This document shows, piece after piece, positions 6,963 through 13,383 of a stretch of DNA of 20,558 nt; within the stretch, counting starts at the first letter, position 1, and each line of letters starts with the position of its first letter. Both the position numbers and the translations under genes were made by a program. Origin of the DNA: M55B157 sp965657825 (lineage in GTDB: Bacteria; Actinomycetota; Actinomycetes; S36-B12); assembly GCA_965657825.1 (NCBI GenBank), contig CBFHQG010000032.1, forward strand, positions 1 to 20,558. Reading direction: 5' to 3'. The notes under the pieces were generated by a model that saw only the letters and a program-made list of their open reading frames with translations, was not told where the DNA came from and made no database searches.

Positions 6963-8137
6963 GCGAGCAGCAGGGGGACGCATACGAATGTGACACCGAC
7001 CAACTGGCTCGCATGCTGCTGCTGCGGGTCGGTGAGCCGGGGGACTGCACCCTCCATGAACTCGTCGCCCGTCACGGCGCGGTCGAAGTGGCGGAGGGGA
7101 TCGTGAGGGGCACCAGCGGGCTTCGTGCGGGAGTGACGATGCGGGCGCGGTTACCGCAGGGGGCCACCACCATCGAGCAGGCGGTCAGCGCCGACCTGCA
7201 GGCCGCTGAACGAACCGGGGCCCGATTGATCATTCCCGGTGACCGGCAGTGGCCCGGCCAGTTGGCTGATCTGGGCGCGCGGGCGCCCCTGGGGCTGTGG
7301 GTGCTCGGCTCGGCGAGCCCCCGACTACTCGCCCTGCGGTCGGTCTCCATCGTGGGGGCCCGGTCTGCGACGGCCTACGGAGAAGCCCTGGCCCGTACCG
7401 TCGCGGCGACGCTGGCTGATCGCGGCTGGCTGGTGGTCTCCGGTGGCGCATTCGGCATCGATGCCGCAGCCCACCGTGGTGCACTCGATGCCGGGGGTGC
7501 CAGTGCCTGCGTGCTCGCGGGCGGAGTCGATATCGCCTATCCCCGCTCCCATGAGGCGCTGTTCTCCCGCATGATCGCCGACGGGGTGCTGCTGAGCGAG
7601 ACCGCGATGGGCGGTGCTGCGCTGCGGCAGCGTTTCCTGGCCCGCAACAGACTCATCGCCGCACTCACGCGGGGCACGGTGGTGATCGAAGCAGCACTGC
7701 GCTCAGGTAGCCGGACGACTGCCCGGGAAGCGGCGAACATGCTGCGACCGGTGATGGCGTTCCCCGGACCTGTCACGTCGGCGATGTCCGCCGGATGCCA
7801 TGAGTTGCTTCGGGACGGCCAGGCGATCCTGGTCACCTGCGCCGAGGAGATCGAGCAGATGCTGCGTGGTCTCACCGAGCCCGAATCAGTACCGGCCGGT
7901 GCCGGGGCGGCCGACAGCGGATCAGAAGGGCATGACCCGGATCGATCAGTCGGCGATCGAGGGAGTGCAGAGCAACGGGTGCTGGCCGCGTTGTCGGCCA
8001 CCCGCGGGGTTGCGCTGGATCGCATCGCCGGACAGACCGGCCTGGCTCCCACCGACATCCTGATCGTCCTGGGGGTGCTCGAGGCGCAGGGCCTGGCCAC
8101 GCGGACCGACCGAGGATGGCGTGGCGTAGCCGCGTGA
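6959..8137 (+). CDS. dprA: DNA-processing protein DprA (Smf)
   Basis: DprA binds incoming single-stranded DNA and loads RecA during transformation. The 392-residue product carries the Rossmann-like DprA domain: SIVGARSATAYGEALARTVA (130-149), VVSGGAFGIDAAAHRGALDA (159-178), LAGGVDIAYPRSHEAL (186-201), FLARNRLIAALT (226-237) and SGSRTTAREAANM (249-261). Then come PGPVTSAMSAGCHELLRDG and a C-terminal winged-helix region (about 330-392). I chose the ATG at 6959 because it overlaps the comM stop (ATGA); the open frame begins three codons earlier at a GTG. Together with comM it suggests that the lineage had competence machinery. These genes alone do not prove transformability, since they are widespread. 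Confidence 0.95.
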   Translation: MSEQQGDAYECDTDQLARMLLLRVGEPGDCTLHELVARHGAVEVAEGIVRGTSGLRAGVTMRARLPQGATTIEQAVSADLQAAERTGARLIIPGDRQWPGQLADLGARAPLGLWVLGSASPRLLALRSVSIVGARSATAYGEALARTVAATLADRGWLVVSGGAFGIDAAAHRGALDAGGASACVLAGGVDIAYPRSHEALFSRMIADGVLLSETAMGGAALRQRFLARNRLIAALTRGTVVIEAALRSGSRTTAREAANMLRPVMAFPGPVTSAMSAGCHELLRDGQAILVTCAEEIEQMLRGLTEPESVPAGAGAADSGSEGHDPDRSVGDRGSAEQRVLAALSATRGVALDRIAGQTGLAPTDILIVLGVLEAQGLATRTDRGWRGVAA

Positions 8138-8164
8138 TGCCGGCGCGCGGGGCACGATGGAGGT

Positions 8165-9079
8165 GTGAGCGAGGACCCGTGGGGTGAGTTGGTCGACCGG
8201 TGGTGCATCCACCTGGCCGGTCAACGCGGCCGCAGCTCCCACACCGTGCGGGCGTACCGGGGTGATGTGGAGGACCTGCTCGACTACGCCACCACCCACG
8301 GGGCCGATGGGCCGGCGGGGCTGACGTTGACGGTCCTGCGTGGATGGCTGGCCGAGCAGACGTCACGGGGGATGTCGCGATCATCGGTCGCGCGACGTGC
8401 GGCAGCCGCACGCGGATTCACCCAGTGGCTGCACGAGCGGGGACTGACGGAATCAGACGGGGGAGCGCGGCTGGCCAGCCCTCGGCTGCCCCGCACTCTG
8501 CCGGGGGTCCTGTCCGCCGCGCAGGTTGCGCAGCTGCTCGATGACTCGGCGGCTGCCGCAGCCGATGATGATCCGGTCGCGCTCCGTGACTACGCCATGA
8601 TCGAGTTGCTGTACGGAACAGGGGTCCGGGTCAGTGAGCTTGCCTCGTGTGACATCGACGACATCGACGATTCCCGGCGCACGGTGCGCGTGATGGGCAA
8701 GGGGGGCAAGGAACGGATGGTGCCCTTCGGTGTCCCCGCTGTGAAGGCACTCCGGGGATGGCGGGAATCCGGGCGGCCGGCGATAGCCGGTCCACGTTCG
8801 GGGGCGGCGCTGTTCCTCGGCGTACGAGGAGGCCGCATCGATGTCCGCACGATCCGCGAGGTCGTGCGCGCGACGGCGCAGCGGGCACTTCCCGATACCC
8901 CGCTCAGCCCGCACGGCCTGCGGCATTCGGCGGCGACTCACATTCTCGAGGGAGGAGCGGACCTTCGTGCGGTGCAGGAGCTTCTCGGTCACGCTTCGCT
9001 CGGGTCGACGCAGATCTACACCCACGTCTCCGTCGAGCGCCTGCGTGCGGTGATCGATCAAGCCCACCCCCGTGCCTAA
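8165..9079 (+). CDS. xerC: Tyrosine recombinase XerC
   Basis: A 304-residue tyrosine recombinase of the XerC/XerD type that resolves chromosome dimers at dif. The N-terminal SAM-like core-binding domain covers about residues 5-95 (SSHTVRAYRGDVEDLLDYA). The catalytic domain has Arg155 (YGTGVRVSELA), Lys179 (VMGKGGKERMVPFG), His250 and Arg253 (LSPHGLRHSAATH), His276 (ELLGHASLGSTQ) and the nucleophile Tyr285 (IYTHVS). All six are intact. It starts with GTG after a GGAGG-like site, 27 nt after dprA. XerC and not XerD is inferred from the dprA neighbourhood. Its TAA stop is the first three bases of a palindromic element, and its last six sense codons are copied in inverse orientation at 9137-9154. 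Confidence 0.95.
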   Translation: MSEDPWGELVDRWCIHLAGQRGRSSHTVRAYRGDVEDLLDYATTHGADGPAGLTLTVLRGWLAEQTSRGMSRSSVARRAAAARGFTQWLHERGLTESDGGARLASPRLPRTLPGVLSAAQVAQLLDDSAAAAADDDPVALRDYAMIELLYGTGVRVSELASCDIDDIDDSRRTVRVMGKGGKERMVPFGVPAVKALRGWRESGRPAIAGPRSGAALFLGVRGGRIDVRTIREVVRATAQRALPDTPLSPHGLRHSAATHILEGGADLRAVQELLGHASLGSTQIYTHVSVERLRAVIDQAHPRA

Positions 9080-9154
9080 CCGAAATCCGCAACAATCCGC
9101 ACGTTGTCGCCCCTAGGAAGTTGCGGATTTCGGTTAGGCACGGGGGTGGGCTTG
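9059..9154. repeat. Perfect 34-bp inverted repeat with 28-nt loop between xerC and the M23 gene
   Basis: Bases 9059-9092 and 9121-9154 are exact reverse complements over 34 bp, separated by 28 nt (9093-9120). The first mismatch is at 9058/9155. The inner 16 bp belong to the dispersed palindromic element. The outer 18 bp are the last six sense codons of xerC, duplicated in inverse orientation. The RNA from either strand would fold into a very stable hairpin, so a bidirectional terminator role is plausible, although there is no U-tract. Confidence 0.93.
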
Positions 9155-9696
9155 TGCACACTCACTCGGAGCGGATAGGCCCCGATGGGTTTGAGGATCG
9201 GGGCGCGGTGCAGCAGCCGCAGTGGATCGGCGTAACTCCCGTGGATGCGCAACCCCCAGTGCAGGCTGGTCGGGTGGCGTCGGTCGGGTTCGTGCACACC
9301 GATCACCTGACCGATGCGTATCCGCTCACCGCGAGTGACCCGTGCTCGCACGGGTTCGTAGGTCGTACGCACCCCGGGGGAGTGCTCGATGCTGACCACA
9401 CCCCGACCAGCGAGGGTGCCGGCGAACACCACGATGCCCGAGCCTGCGGCACGGATGGGCGCGTCGGGCCGCACCGCCAGATCGACCCCCCGGTGCCCGC
9501 GGGACCAACGAGACTCCGGGGGATCGAAGGGGCGGACTATTCGACCGTGTGTCGGAAGCCGCCAGGCGGGGCCGGCCGTCACGACGACAGCCGGCCCCGC
9601 GGATGCCGCCTGAGGGTCGTGCGCCCTGGGATCCACCGCAGGAGGGGTGGTTGCGATCAGGATCGGCAGGAGCGGTACCCACAGGGAGATCGGCAT
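9076..9696 (-). CDS. Secreted LytM/M23-like peptidoglycan-binding or peptidase protein with degenerate metal site
   Basis: A 206-residue protein with an N-terminal hydrophobic signal sequence (SLWVPLLPILIATTPPA, residues 4-20) and an M23 peptidase-like domain (about 50-162). Motifs are GHRGVDLAVRPDAPIRAAGS (67-86), IVVFAGTLAGRGVVSIEH (88-105) and TSLHWGLRIHG (143-153). M23 enzymes need H-x-x-x-D and H-x-H. Here His68 and Asp72 are present, but the second motif is His146-Trp-Gly148, so the last zinc-binding His is missing. From memory, HWG is common in this actinobacterial rpsB-adjacent subfamily. The final 25 residues (182-206) are encoded by the inverted repeat and palindromic element and do not look like part of the fold. 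No Shine-Dalgarno sequence precedes the ATG. It is convergent with xerC and divergent from rpsB. Confidence 0.85.
   Translation of the reverse strand: MPISLWVPLLPILIATTPPAVDPRAHDPQAASAGPAVVVTAGPAWRLPTHGRIVRPFDPPESRWSRGHRGVDLAVRPDAPIRAAGSGIVVFAGTLAGRGVVSIEHSPGVRTTYEPVRARVTRGERIRIGQVIGVHEPDRRHPTSLHWGLRIHGSYADPLRLLHRAPILKPIGAYPLRVSVHKPTPVPNRNPQLPRGDNVRIVADFG
9077..9130 (+). repeat. Dispersed 54-nt palindromic element, copy A
   Basis: It begins TAACCGAAATCCGCAA and ends TTGCGGATTT, with a further CGGTTA outside completing a 16-bp hairpin stem. It is 51/54 identical to the reverse complement of 20291-20344. The three differences (C/T at 9112, G/A at 9116, A/G at 9118) are all transitions in the loop. 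TAA at 9077-9079 is the xerC stop codon. Confidence 0.9.
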
Positions 9697-10057
9697 AGGG
9701 ACAGACTGCGTCGGCGACCGATGGGTGGACCAGCGTCAGGCGGGTCGGCTGGGGATGGGCGGGATCGCCCCGGGCGGTGGACGACAGCGGTCGGGGGCCA
9801 CGGGCATGAGGGCCCCGGCTATGCTGTCCCCCTGGCCACGTCCACCGTGACGTGGTACATCGCGCGATCGGCCCGTCATCATCGGACTTGCCCCCATGGT
9901 CACGGGTTCGCCATCGGTCCCTGCGGGGAGCAGGCGTTCACCGATCGCTAGGGCCCGGGTCATCCCGATGCGGGCACGAACCGATGCGTGCGGTGAGGCC
10001 ACTCACTGCACGCCGAACCTGCGCGGGAGCTTCGGCCCCGCCGGCAAGGAGACTGGC
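9697..10057. other. Divergent intergenic region between the M23 gene and rpsB (361 bp)
   Basis: No convincing gene was found here. The frames open across it lack homology I recognise. It must hold the rpsB promoter; TATGCT at 9820-9825 is a possible -10 hexamer, without a clear -35. The right part holds two stable hairpins and the rpsB ribosome binding site. On the minus strand, CAGTCT (9703-9708) is a weak -10 candidate 6 nt before the M23 start. Confidence 0.6.
9986..10041 (+). promoter_or_regulatory. Two consecutive stable hairpins in the rpsB leader
   Basis: Hairpin 1: GCGTGCGGTGAG (9986-9997) pairs with CTCACTGCACGC (10002-10013) across a GCCA loop, 12 bp with one G-U. Hairpin 2: GCGGG-A-GC (10023-10030) pairs with GCCCCGC (10035-10041) around a UUCG tetraloop closed by C-G, with one bulged A. 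The ribosome binding site AAGGAG (10046-10051) follows immediately, 6 nt before the ATG. S2 autoregulates its own mRNA in other bacteria. A similar role here is inference. Confidence 0.6.
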
Positions 10058-10936
10058 ATGGCCGTCGTCACGATGCGGCAGTTACTGGAAAGCGGTGTCC
10101 ACTTCGGACACCAGACCCGCCGCTGGAACCCCAAGATGAAGCGCTTCATCTTCACCGAGCGCAATGGCATCTACATCATCGACCTGCAGCAGTCCCTGTC
10201 CTACATCGATCGGGCCTATGAGTTCGTCAAGGAGACCGTCGCGCATGGCGGCTCGGTGATGTTCGTCGGCACCAAGAAGCAGGCCCAGGAACCCGTTGCG
10301 CAGCAGGCCTCTCGCGTGGGGATGCCCTACGTCAACCATCGTTGGCTCGGTGGCATGCTCACCAACTTCTCCACCGTGCACAAGCGGCTGCAGAGGCTGA
10401 AGGAGCTCGAGGAGCTCGATGCGGACAGTTCGAATTCGGGCATGACGAAGAAGGAACTGCTCGTGCTGTCGCGAGAGCGGGTGAAACTCGACCGCACCCT
10501 GGGTGGTATCCGAGATATGACCAAGGTGCCCAGCGCAATCTGGGTGGTCGACACCAAGAAGGAGCACATCGCCGTCGGCGAGGCTCGCAAGCTGGGTATC
10601 CCGGTCATCGCGATCCTCGACACCAACTGTGACCCCGATGAGGTCGACTTCCCGATCCCGGGCAATGACGACGCGATCCGATCGGTTGCCCTGCTGACCC
10701 GGGTGATCGCCGATGCGGTTGCCGAGGGGCTCATGGCGCGAGCCGGGCGTGCCCTGGGCGAGGGTGAGTCCAGTGGAGTTGTCGAGGAACCTCTCGCCGA
10801 ATGGGAAGCCGAACTGCTCGCCACATCCACCGTCGAGCCCGAGGCTGTCCTCACCGAGACCATCACCGAGACGGTCACCGAGACCGCGGTGGCGCCAGTG
10901 GCGGCGATCGATCCGGAACCCACGTCGACTGACTGA
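10058..10936 (+). CDS. rpsB: 30S ribosomal protein S2
   Basis: S2 is a late-assembling 30S protein near the mRNA exit side that helps S1 or mRNA docking. The 292-residue product has the full family sequence: AVVTMRQLLESGVHFGHQTR, WNPKMKRFIFTERNGIYIID, VNHRWLGGMLTNFSTV, LGGIRDMTKVPSAIWVVD and NDDAIRSVALLTRVIADAVA. The ATG at 10058 has AAGGAG 6 nt upstream; the frame is open back to 9896, but that part has no S2 resemblance. Residues from about 235 to 292 form an acidic tail with the repeated unit ETITETVTET. It is the first gene of rpsB-tsf. Confidence 0.97.
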   Translation: MAVVTMRQLLESGVHFGHQTRRWNPKMKRFIFTERNGIYIIDLQQSLSYIDRAYEFVKETVAHGGSVMFVGTKKQAQEPVAQQASRVGMPYVNHRWLGGMLTNFSTVHKRLQRLKELEELDADSSNSGMTKKELLVLSRERVKLDRTLGGIRDMTKVPSAIWVVDTKKEHIAVGEARKLGIPVIAILDTNCDPDEVDFPIPGNDDAIRSVALLTRVIADAVAEGLMARAGRALGEGESSGVVEEPLAEWEAELLATSTVEPEAVLTETITETVTETAVAPVAAIDPEPTSTD

Positions 10937-10995
10937 CCCCGTTTCACTCAACCCCGTTTCGCACAACCCTGTCTCGCACAACCTTGATGCTCCAC
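10936..10995 (+). repeat. 15-bp imperfect tandem repeats in the rpsB-tsf spacer
   Basis: Starting at the last base of the rpsB stop, units 10936-10950, 10951-10965 and 10966-10980 read ACCCCGTTTCACTCA, ACCCCGTTTCGCACA and ACCCTGTCTCGCACA. A fourth, diverged unit (10981-10995) runs into the hairpin. Only two or three substitutions separate neighbouring units, so this is a recent local expansion. No function is evident. Confidence 0.8.
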
Positions 10996-11007
10996 CCTCG
11001 GAGCATC
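10986..11007 (+). terminator. Hairpin between rpsB and tsf, possible attenuator
   Basis: GATGCTCC (10986-10993) and GGAGCATC (11000-11007) form a perfect 8-bp stem with a 6-nt loop. No T-run follows, so it is not a canonical intrinsic terminator. It could act as an attenuator or RNA-processing site, as the rpsB-tsf gap does in E. coli. The tsf ribosome binding site (AGGAAGG, 11016-11022) follows. Confidence 0.5.
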
Positions 11008-11037
11008 ACATCTTCAGGAAGGCGTGAGTAGAACACC

Positions 11038-11856
11038 ATGGCGAACATCACCGCCGCAGACGTCAAGAAGCTCCGCGACCTCACCGGCGCGGGAATGATG
11101 GAATGCAAGAAGGCCCTCGAGGAAGCCGGGGGCGATATCGACAAGGCCGTGGAGGTCCTGCGCATCTCAGGTGCAGCGAAGGCGGCCAAGCGCGGTGCCG
11201 AGCGCACAGCGAGCAACGGTCTGGTCGTCGCCTCGGACAATGTCATGGTCGAGATGCTCTGCGAGACCGACTTCGTCGCGAAGAACTCCGATTTCCAGGC
11301 ACTGGCCGGCACCATCGTCCAGTGCGCATTCGACAACCAGATCGGTGATCGTGACGCCCTGCTCGCAGCCGGACTTCCCCAGGGAGGCACGGTGGAGGAG
11401 GCGGTCTCGTCGATGGCGGGCATCATCGGGGAGAAGCTCGAACTCGGACGCGTGGCTCTGCTCACGGCTCCTGTCGCGACGTACCTGCACAAGCGGGCTG
11501 CAGACCTGCCCCCGCAGGTCGGGGTGATGGTCGCCTATACCGGGAACGAAGAGGTGGCCAAGGGCGCGGCGATGCAGATCGCGGCAATGCGGCCGGTCTA
11601 CGTGAGCAAGGACGACGTCCCCGGCGATGTGGTCGACAACGAGAGGCGTATCGCCGAGGCCACAGCCAAGGAAGAGGGCAAGCCTGAGGCGGCGCTGCCC
11701 AAGATCGTCGAGGGCCGCGTCCAGGGGTTCTACAAGGACGCCGTTCTGCTCGAGCAGCCGTCGGTGATGGATTCTAAGAAGACCGTGGCAGCCGTGCTCT
11801 CCGAGGCCGATACTCAGGTGAGTGCCTTCGCTCGGTTCGAGGTCGGGCAGAGCTGA
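11038..11856 (+). CDS. tsf: Elongation factor Ts
   Basis: EF-Ts is the guanine-nucleotide exchange factor for EF-Tu. The 272-residue product starts ANITAADVKKLRDLTGAGMM, followed by ECKKALEEAGGDIDKAVEVL (the UBA-like N-terminal domain). The signature VEMLCETDFVAKNSDF (the TDFV loop contacts EF-Tu) follows, then the dimerisation subdomains with YTGNEEVAKGAAMQIAAMRP and a C-terminal VSAFARFEVG. Length is usual for actinobacteria. It lies 101 nt downstream of rpsB, behind a tandem repeat and a hairpin. Confidence 0.97.
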   Translation: MANITAADVKKLRDLTGAGMMECKKALEEAGGDIDKAVEVLRISGAAKAAKRGAERTASNGLVVASDNVMVEMLCETDFVAKNSDFQALAGTIVQCAFDNQIGDRDALLAAGLPQGGTVEEAVSSMAGIIGEKLELGRVALLTAPVATYLHKRAADLPPQVGVMVAYTGNEEVAKGAAMQIAAMRPVYVSKDDVPGDVVDNERRIAEATAKEEGKPEAALPKIVEGRVQGFYKDAVLLEQPSVMDSKKTVAAVLSEADTQVSAFARFEVGQS

Positions 11857-11890
11857 GCAGGGCCCACTGATCGAGAACGGCTGCATTTGT

Positions 11891-11917
11891 CCGGCAGCAT
11901 GAGTCCCGCGCTGCCGG
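11891..11917 (+). promoter_or_regulatory. Hairpin upstream of the pyrH ribosome binding site
   Basis: CCGGCAGC (11891-11898) pairs perfectly with GCTGCCGG (11910-11917) around an 11-nt loop. It lies within the 83-nt tsf-pyrH spacer, 6 nt before the strong ribosome binding site AGGAGGAGG (11924-11932). There is no T-run. It could be an attenuator, a protein target or simply a processing hairpin. Confidence 0.45.
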
Positions 11918-11939
11918 CGTACGAGGAGGAGGCTGGGCG

Positions 11940-12788
11940 ATGACCGAGACGGGTTCGCGGGTAGTCCAGCCGATTCTCGAGGGCACGATCGACACCTGGC
12001 CGGAAGCCCCCGACGGTGGGTGGGATCGGGTCCTGTTGAAGTTGTCGGGAGAGGCGTTCGCCGGTGGGGGTGAGCTCGGCGTCGATCCTGATGTCGTGCA
12101 CTCGATCGCCCGTCAGATCGCAGCTGTCGCTCGCGACGGCACTGAAGTGGCTGTCGTCATCGGTGGTGGCAACTACTTCCGAGGAGCGCAACTTTCGGCC
12201 CGAGGAATGGATCGTGGCCGCGCCGATTACATGGGCATGCTGGGTACCGTGATGAACTGCCTGGCCCTGCAGGACTTCTGCGAGAAGCTTGGATTGGATA
12301 CCCGGGTCCAGACCGCCATCACGATGGGTCAGGTCGCCGAGCCGTACGTCCCTCGACGGGCGATCCGTCACCTGGAGAAAGGCCGCGTCGTCATCTTCGG
12401 TGCGGGTTTGGGAGCTCCCTACTTCTCCACCGACACGACAGCCGCCCAGCGGGCCCTGGAGGTCGGAGCGCAGGTCGTGCTCATGGCCAAGGCCGTGGAT
12501 GGTGTCTACGATTCCGATCCTCGGACCAATCCTGATGCCCGCCGATTCGATCGCCTCACCCACGACGACGTCCTCGCACGGGATCTCAAGGTGGCCGATG
12601 CGACGGCGATCAGCCTGTGCCGCGACAACGACCTGCCGATCCTGGTATTCGACCTGCTCGTCGAGGGCAACATCGCCCGAGCGGTGCGTGGTGAGAGGAT
12701 CGGCACACTAGTGACGCGTGGCGGTCACAGCCGGCACAGCGACGCACCCAATGGATCAGCACCGACATCACGCGAGGAGCAATCGTGA
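11940..12788 (+). CDS. pyrH: UMP kinase (uridylate kinase)
   Basis: PyrH phosphorylates UMP to UDP with ATP, feeding pyrimidine nucleotides for RNA and cell-wall precursors. It is a hexameric amino-acid-kinase-fold enzyme. The 282-residue product has about 28 extra N-terminal residues before RVLLKLSGEAFAGGGELGVD. Then follow AVVIGGGNYFRGAQLSARGM (the nucleotide and GTP-site region), RADYMGMLGTVMNCLALQD, VVIFGAGLGAPYFSTDTTAA, LMAKAVDGVYDSDPRTNPDA and the C-terminal VEGNIARAVRGERIGTLV. The ATG at 11940 has AGGAGGAGG 7 nt upstream, which supports the long N-terminus. Its stop overlaps the frr start (GTGA). Confidence 0.96.
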   Translation: MTETGSRVVQPILEGTIDTWPEAPDGGWDRVLLKLSGEAFAGGGELGVDPDVVHSIARQIAAVARDGTEVAVVIGGGNYFRGAQLSARGMDRGRADYMGMLGTVMNCLALQDFCEKLGLDTRVQTAITMGQVAEPYVPRRAIRHLEKGRVVIFGAGLGAPYFSTDTTAAQRALEVGAQVVLMAKAVDGVYDSDPRTNPDARRFDRLTHDDVLARDLKVADATAISLCRDNDLPILVFDLLVEGNIARAVRGERIGTLVTRGGHSRHSDAPNGSAPTSREEQS

Positions 12789-13351
12789 GCGAGAGCACCG
12801 ACGAGATCCTTCTCGAGGCTGAGGAGAAGATGGATAAGGCCATCGAGGTCGCGCGCGAGGATTTCGCCACGATTCGGACCGGTCGGGCTACCCCGAGCAT
12901 GTTCGCCAAGGTGATGGTGGATTACTACGGCACCCCGACCGCGGTGAACCAGCTTGCCTCCTTCACCACGCCAGAGGCGCGGATGATCATCGTGACCCCG
13001 TACGACAAGGGATCACTGGCCGAGGTCGAGAAAGCGATTCGTGACTCCGATCTCGGGGTGAATCCGACCAATGACGGCAGCGTCATCCGCGTCGTGCTGC
13101 CCACGCTCACCGAGGAGCGGCGCAAGGAGTACATCAAGTCTGCTCGGCACAAGGCTGAGGAGGCGAGGGTGTCGATCCGAAACGTCCGTCGTCATGCCAA
13201 GGATTCACTCGATCGGCTGATGAAGGATGGAGAGGTCGGCGAAGACGAGGTGCGGCGTGCCGAGAAGCACCTGGACGATGTCACGTCAGCCCATGTCGGT
13301 CACGTGGATGAGATTCTCAAGCATAAGGAAGAAGAGCTGCTCGAGGTCTGA
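12785..13351 (+). CDS. frr: Ribosome recycling factor
   Basis: RRF splits post-termination ribosomes with EF-G. The product, 188 residues, has the expected length of about 185. It shows EKMDKAIEVAREDFATIRTG, RATPSMFAKVMVDYYGTPT, NQLASFTTPEARMIIVTPYD, NPTNDGSVIRVVLPTLTEER and RKEYIKSARHKAEEARVSIR. The coiled-coil domain ends with HVDEILKHKEEELLEV. It starts at a GTG overlapping the pyrH stop by 4 nt, with GAGGAG upstream inside pyrH. The pyrH-frr-cdsA order is standard. Confidence 0.97.
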   Translation: MSESTDEILLEAEEKMDKAIEVAREDFATIRTGRATPSMFAKVMVDYYGTPTAVNQLASFTTPEARMIIVTPYDKGSLAEVEKAIRDSDLGVNPTNDGSVIRVVLPTLTEERRKEYIKSARHKAEEARVSIRNVRRHAKDSLDRLMKDGEVGEDEVRRAEKHLDDVTSAHVGHVDEILKHKEEELLEV

Positions 13352-13383
13352 CGCCTCTACTTCAGCTCGCATCCCTTTCGCCC

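Noticed and set aside
9059..9154. Inverted repeat next to xerC as a dif site
   Set aside because: dif is about 28 bp with two 11-bp imperfect arms and a 6-bp centre. This repeat has 34-bp arms and a 28-nt loop, no sequence like known actinobacterial dif, and a related copy stands elsewhere.
9059..9154. The 34-bp palindrome as a whole-genome-amplification foldback chimera
   Set aside because: A simple foldback would continue into more inverted xerC sequence. Instead the arm ends after 18 bp of xerC and enters a well-formed M23 gene. An artefact is not excluded, but it is less likely.
8758..9951. A 397-codon plus-strand open frame across the xerC end, the repeat and the M23 gene
   Set aside because: It overlaps two well-supported genes in other frames, has Arg/Gly/Pro-rich composition typical of high-GC shadow frames, and shows no family motif.
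9896..10057. N-terminal extension of S2
   Set aside because: The frame is open, but the segment contains two strong hairpins and a proper ribosome binding site before the ATG at 10058, which gives the conserved S2 N-terminus.
10936..10995. Tandem repeats after rpsB as a CRISPR array
   Set aside because: Units are 15 bp and directly adjacent with no spacers, and there are no cas genes.
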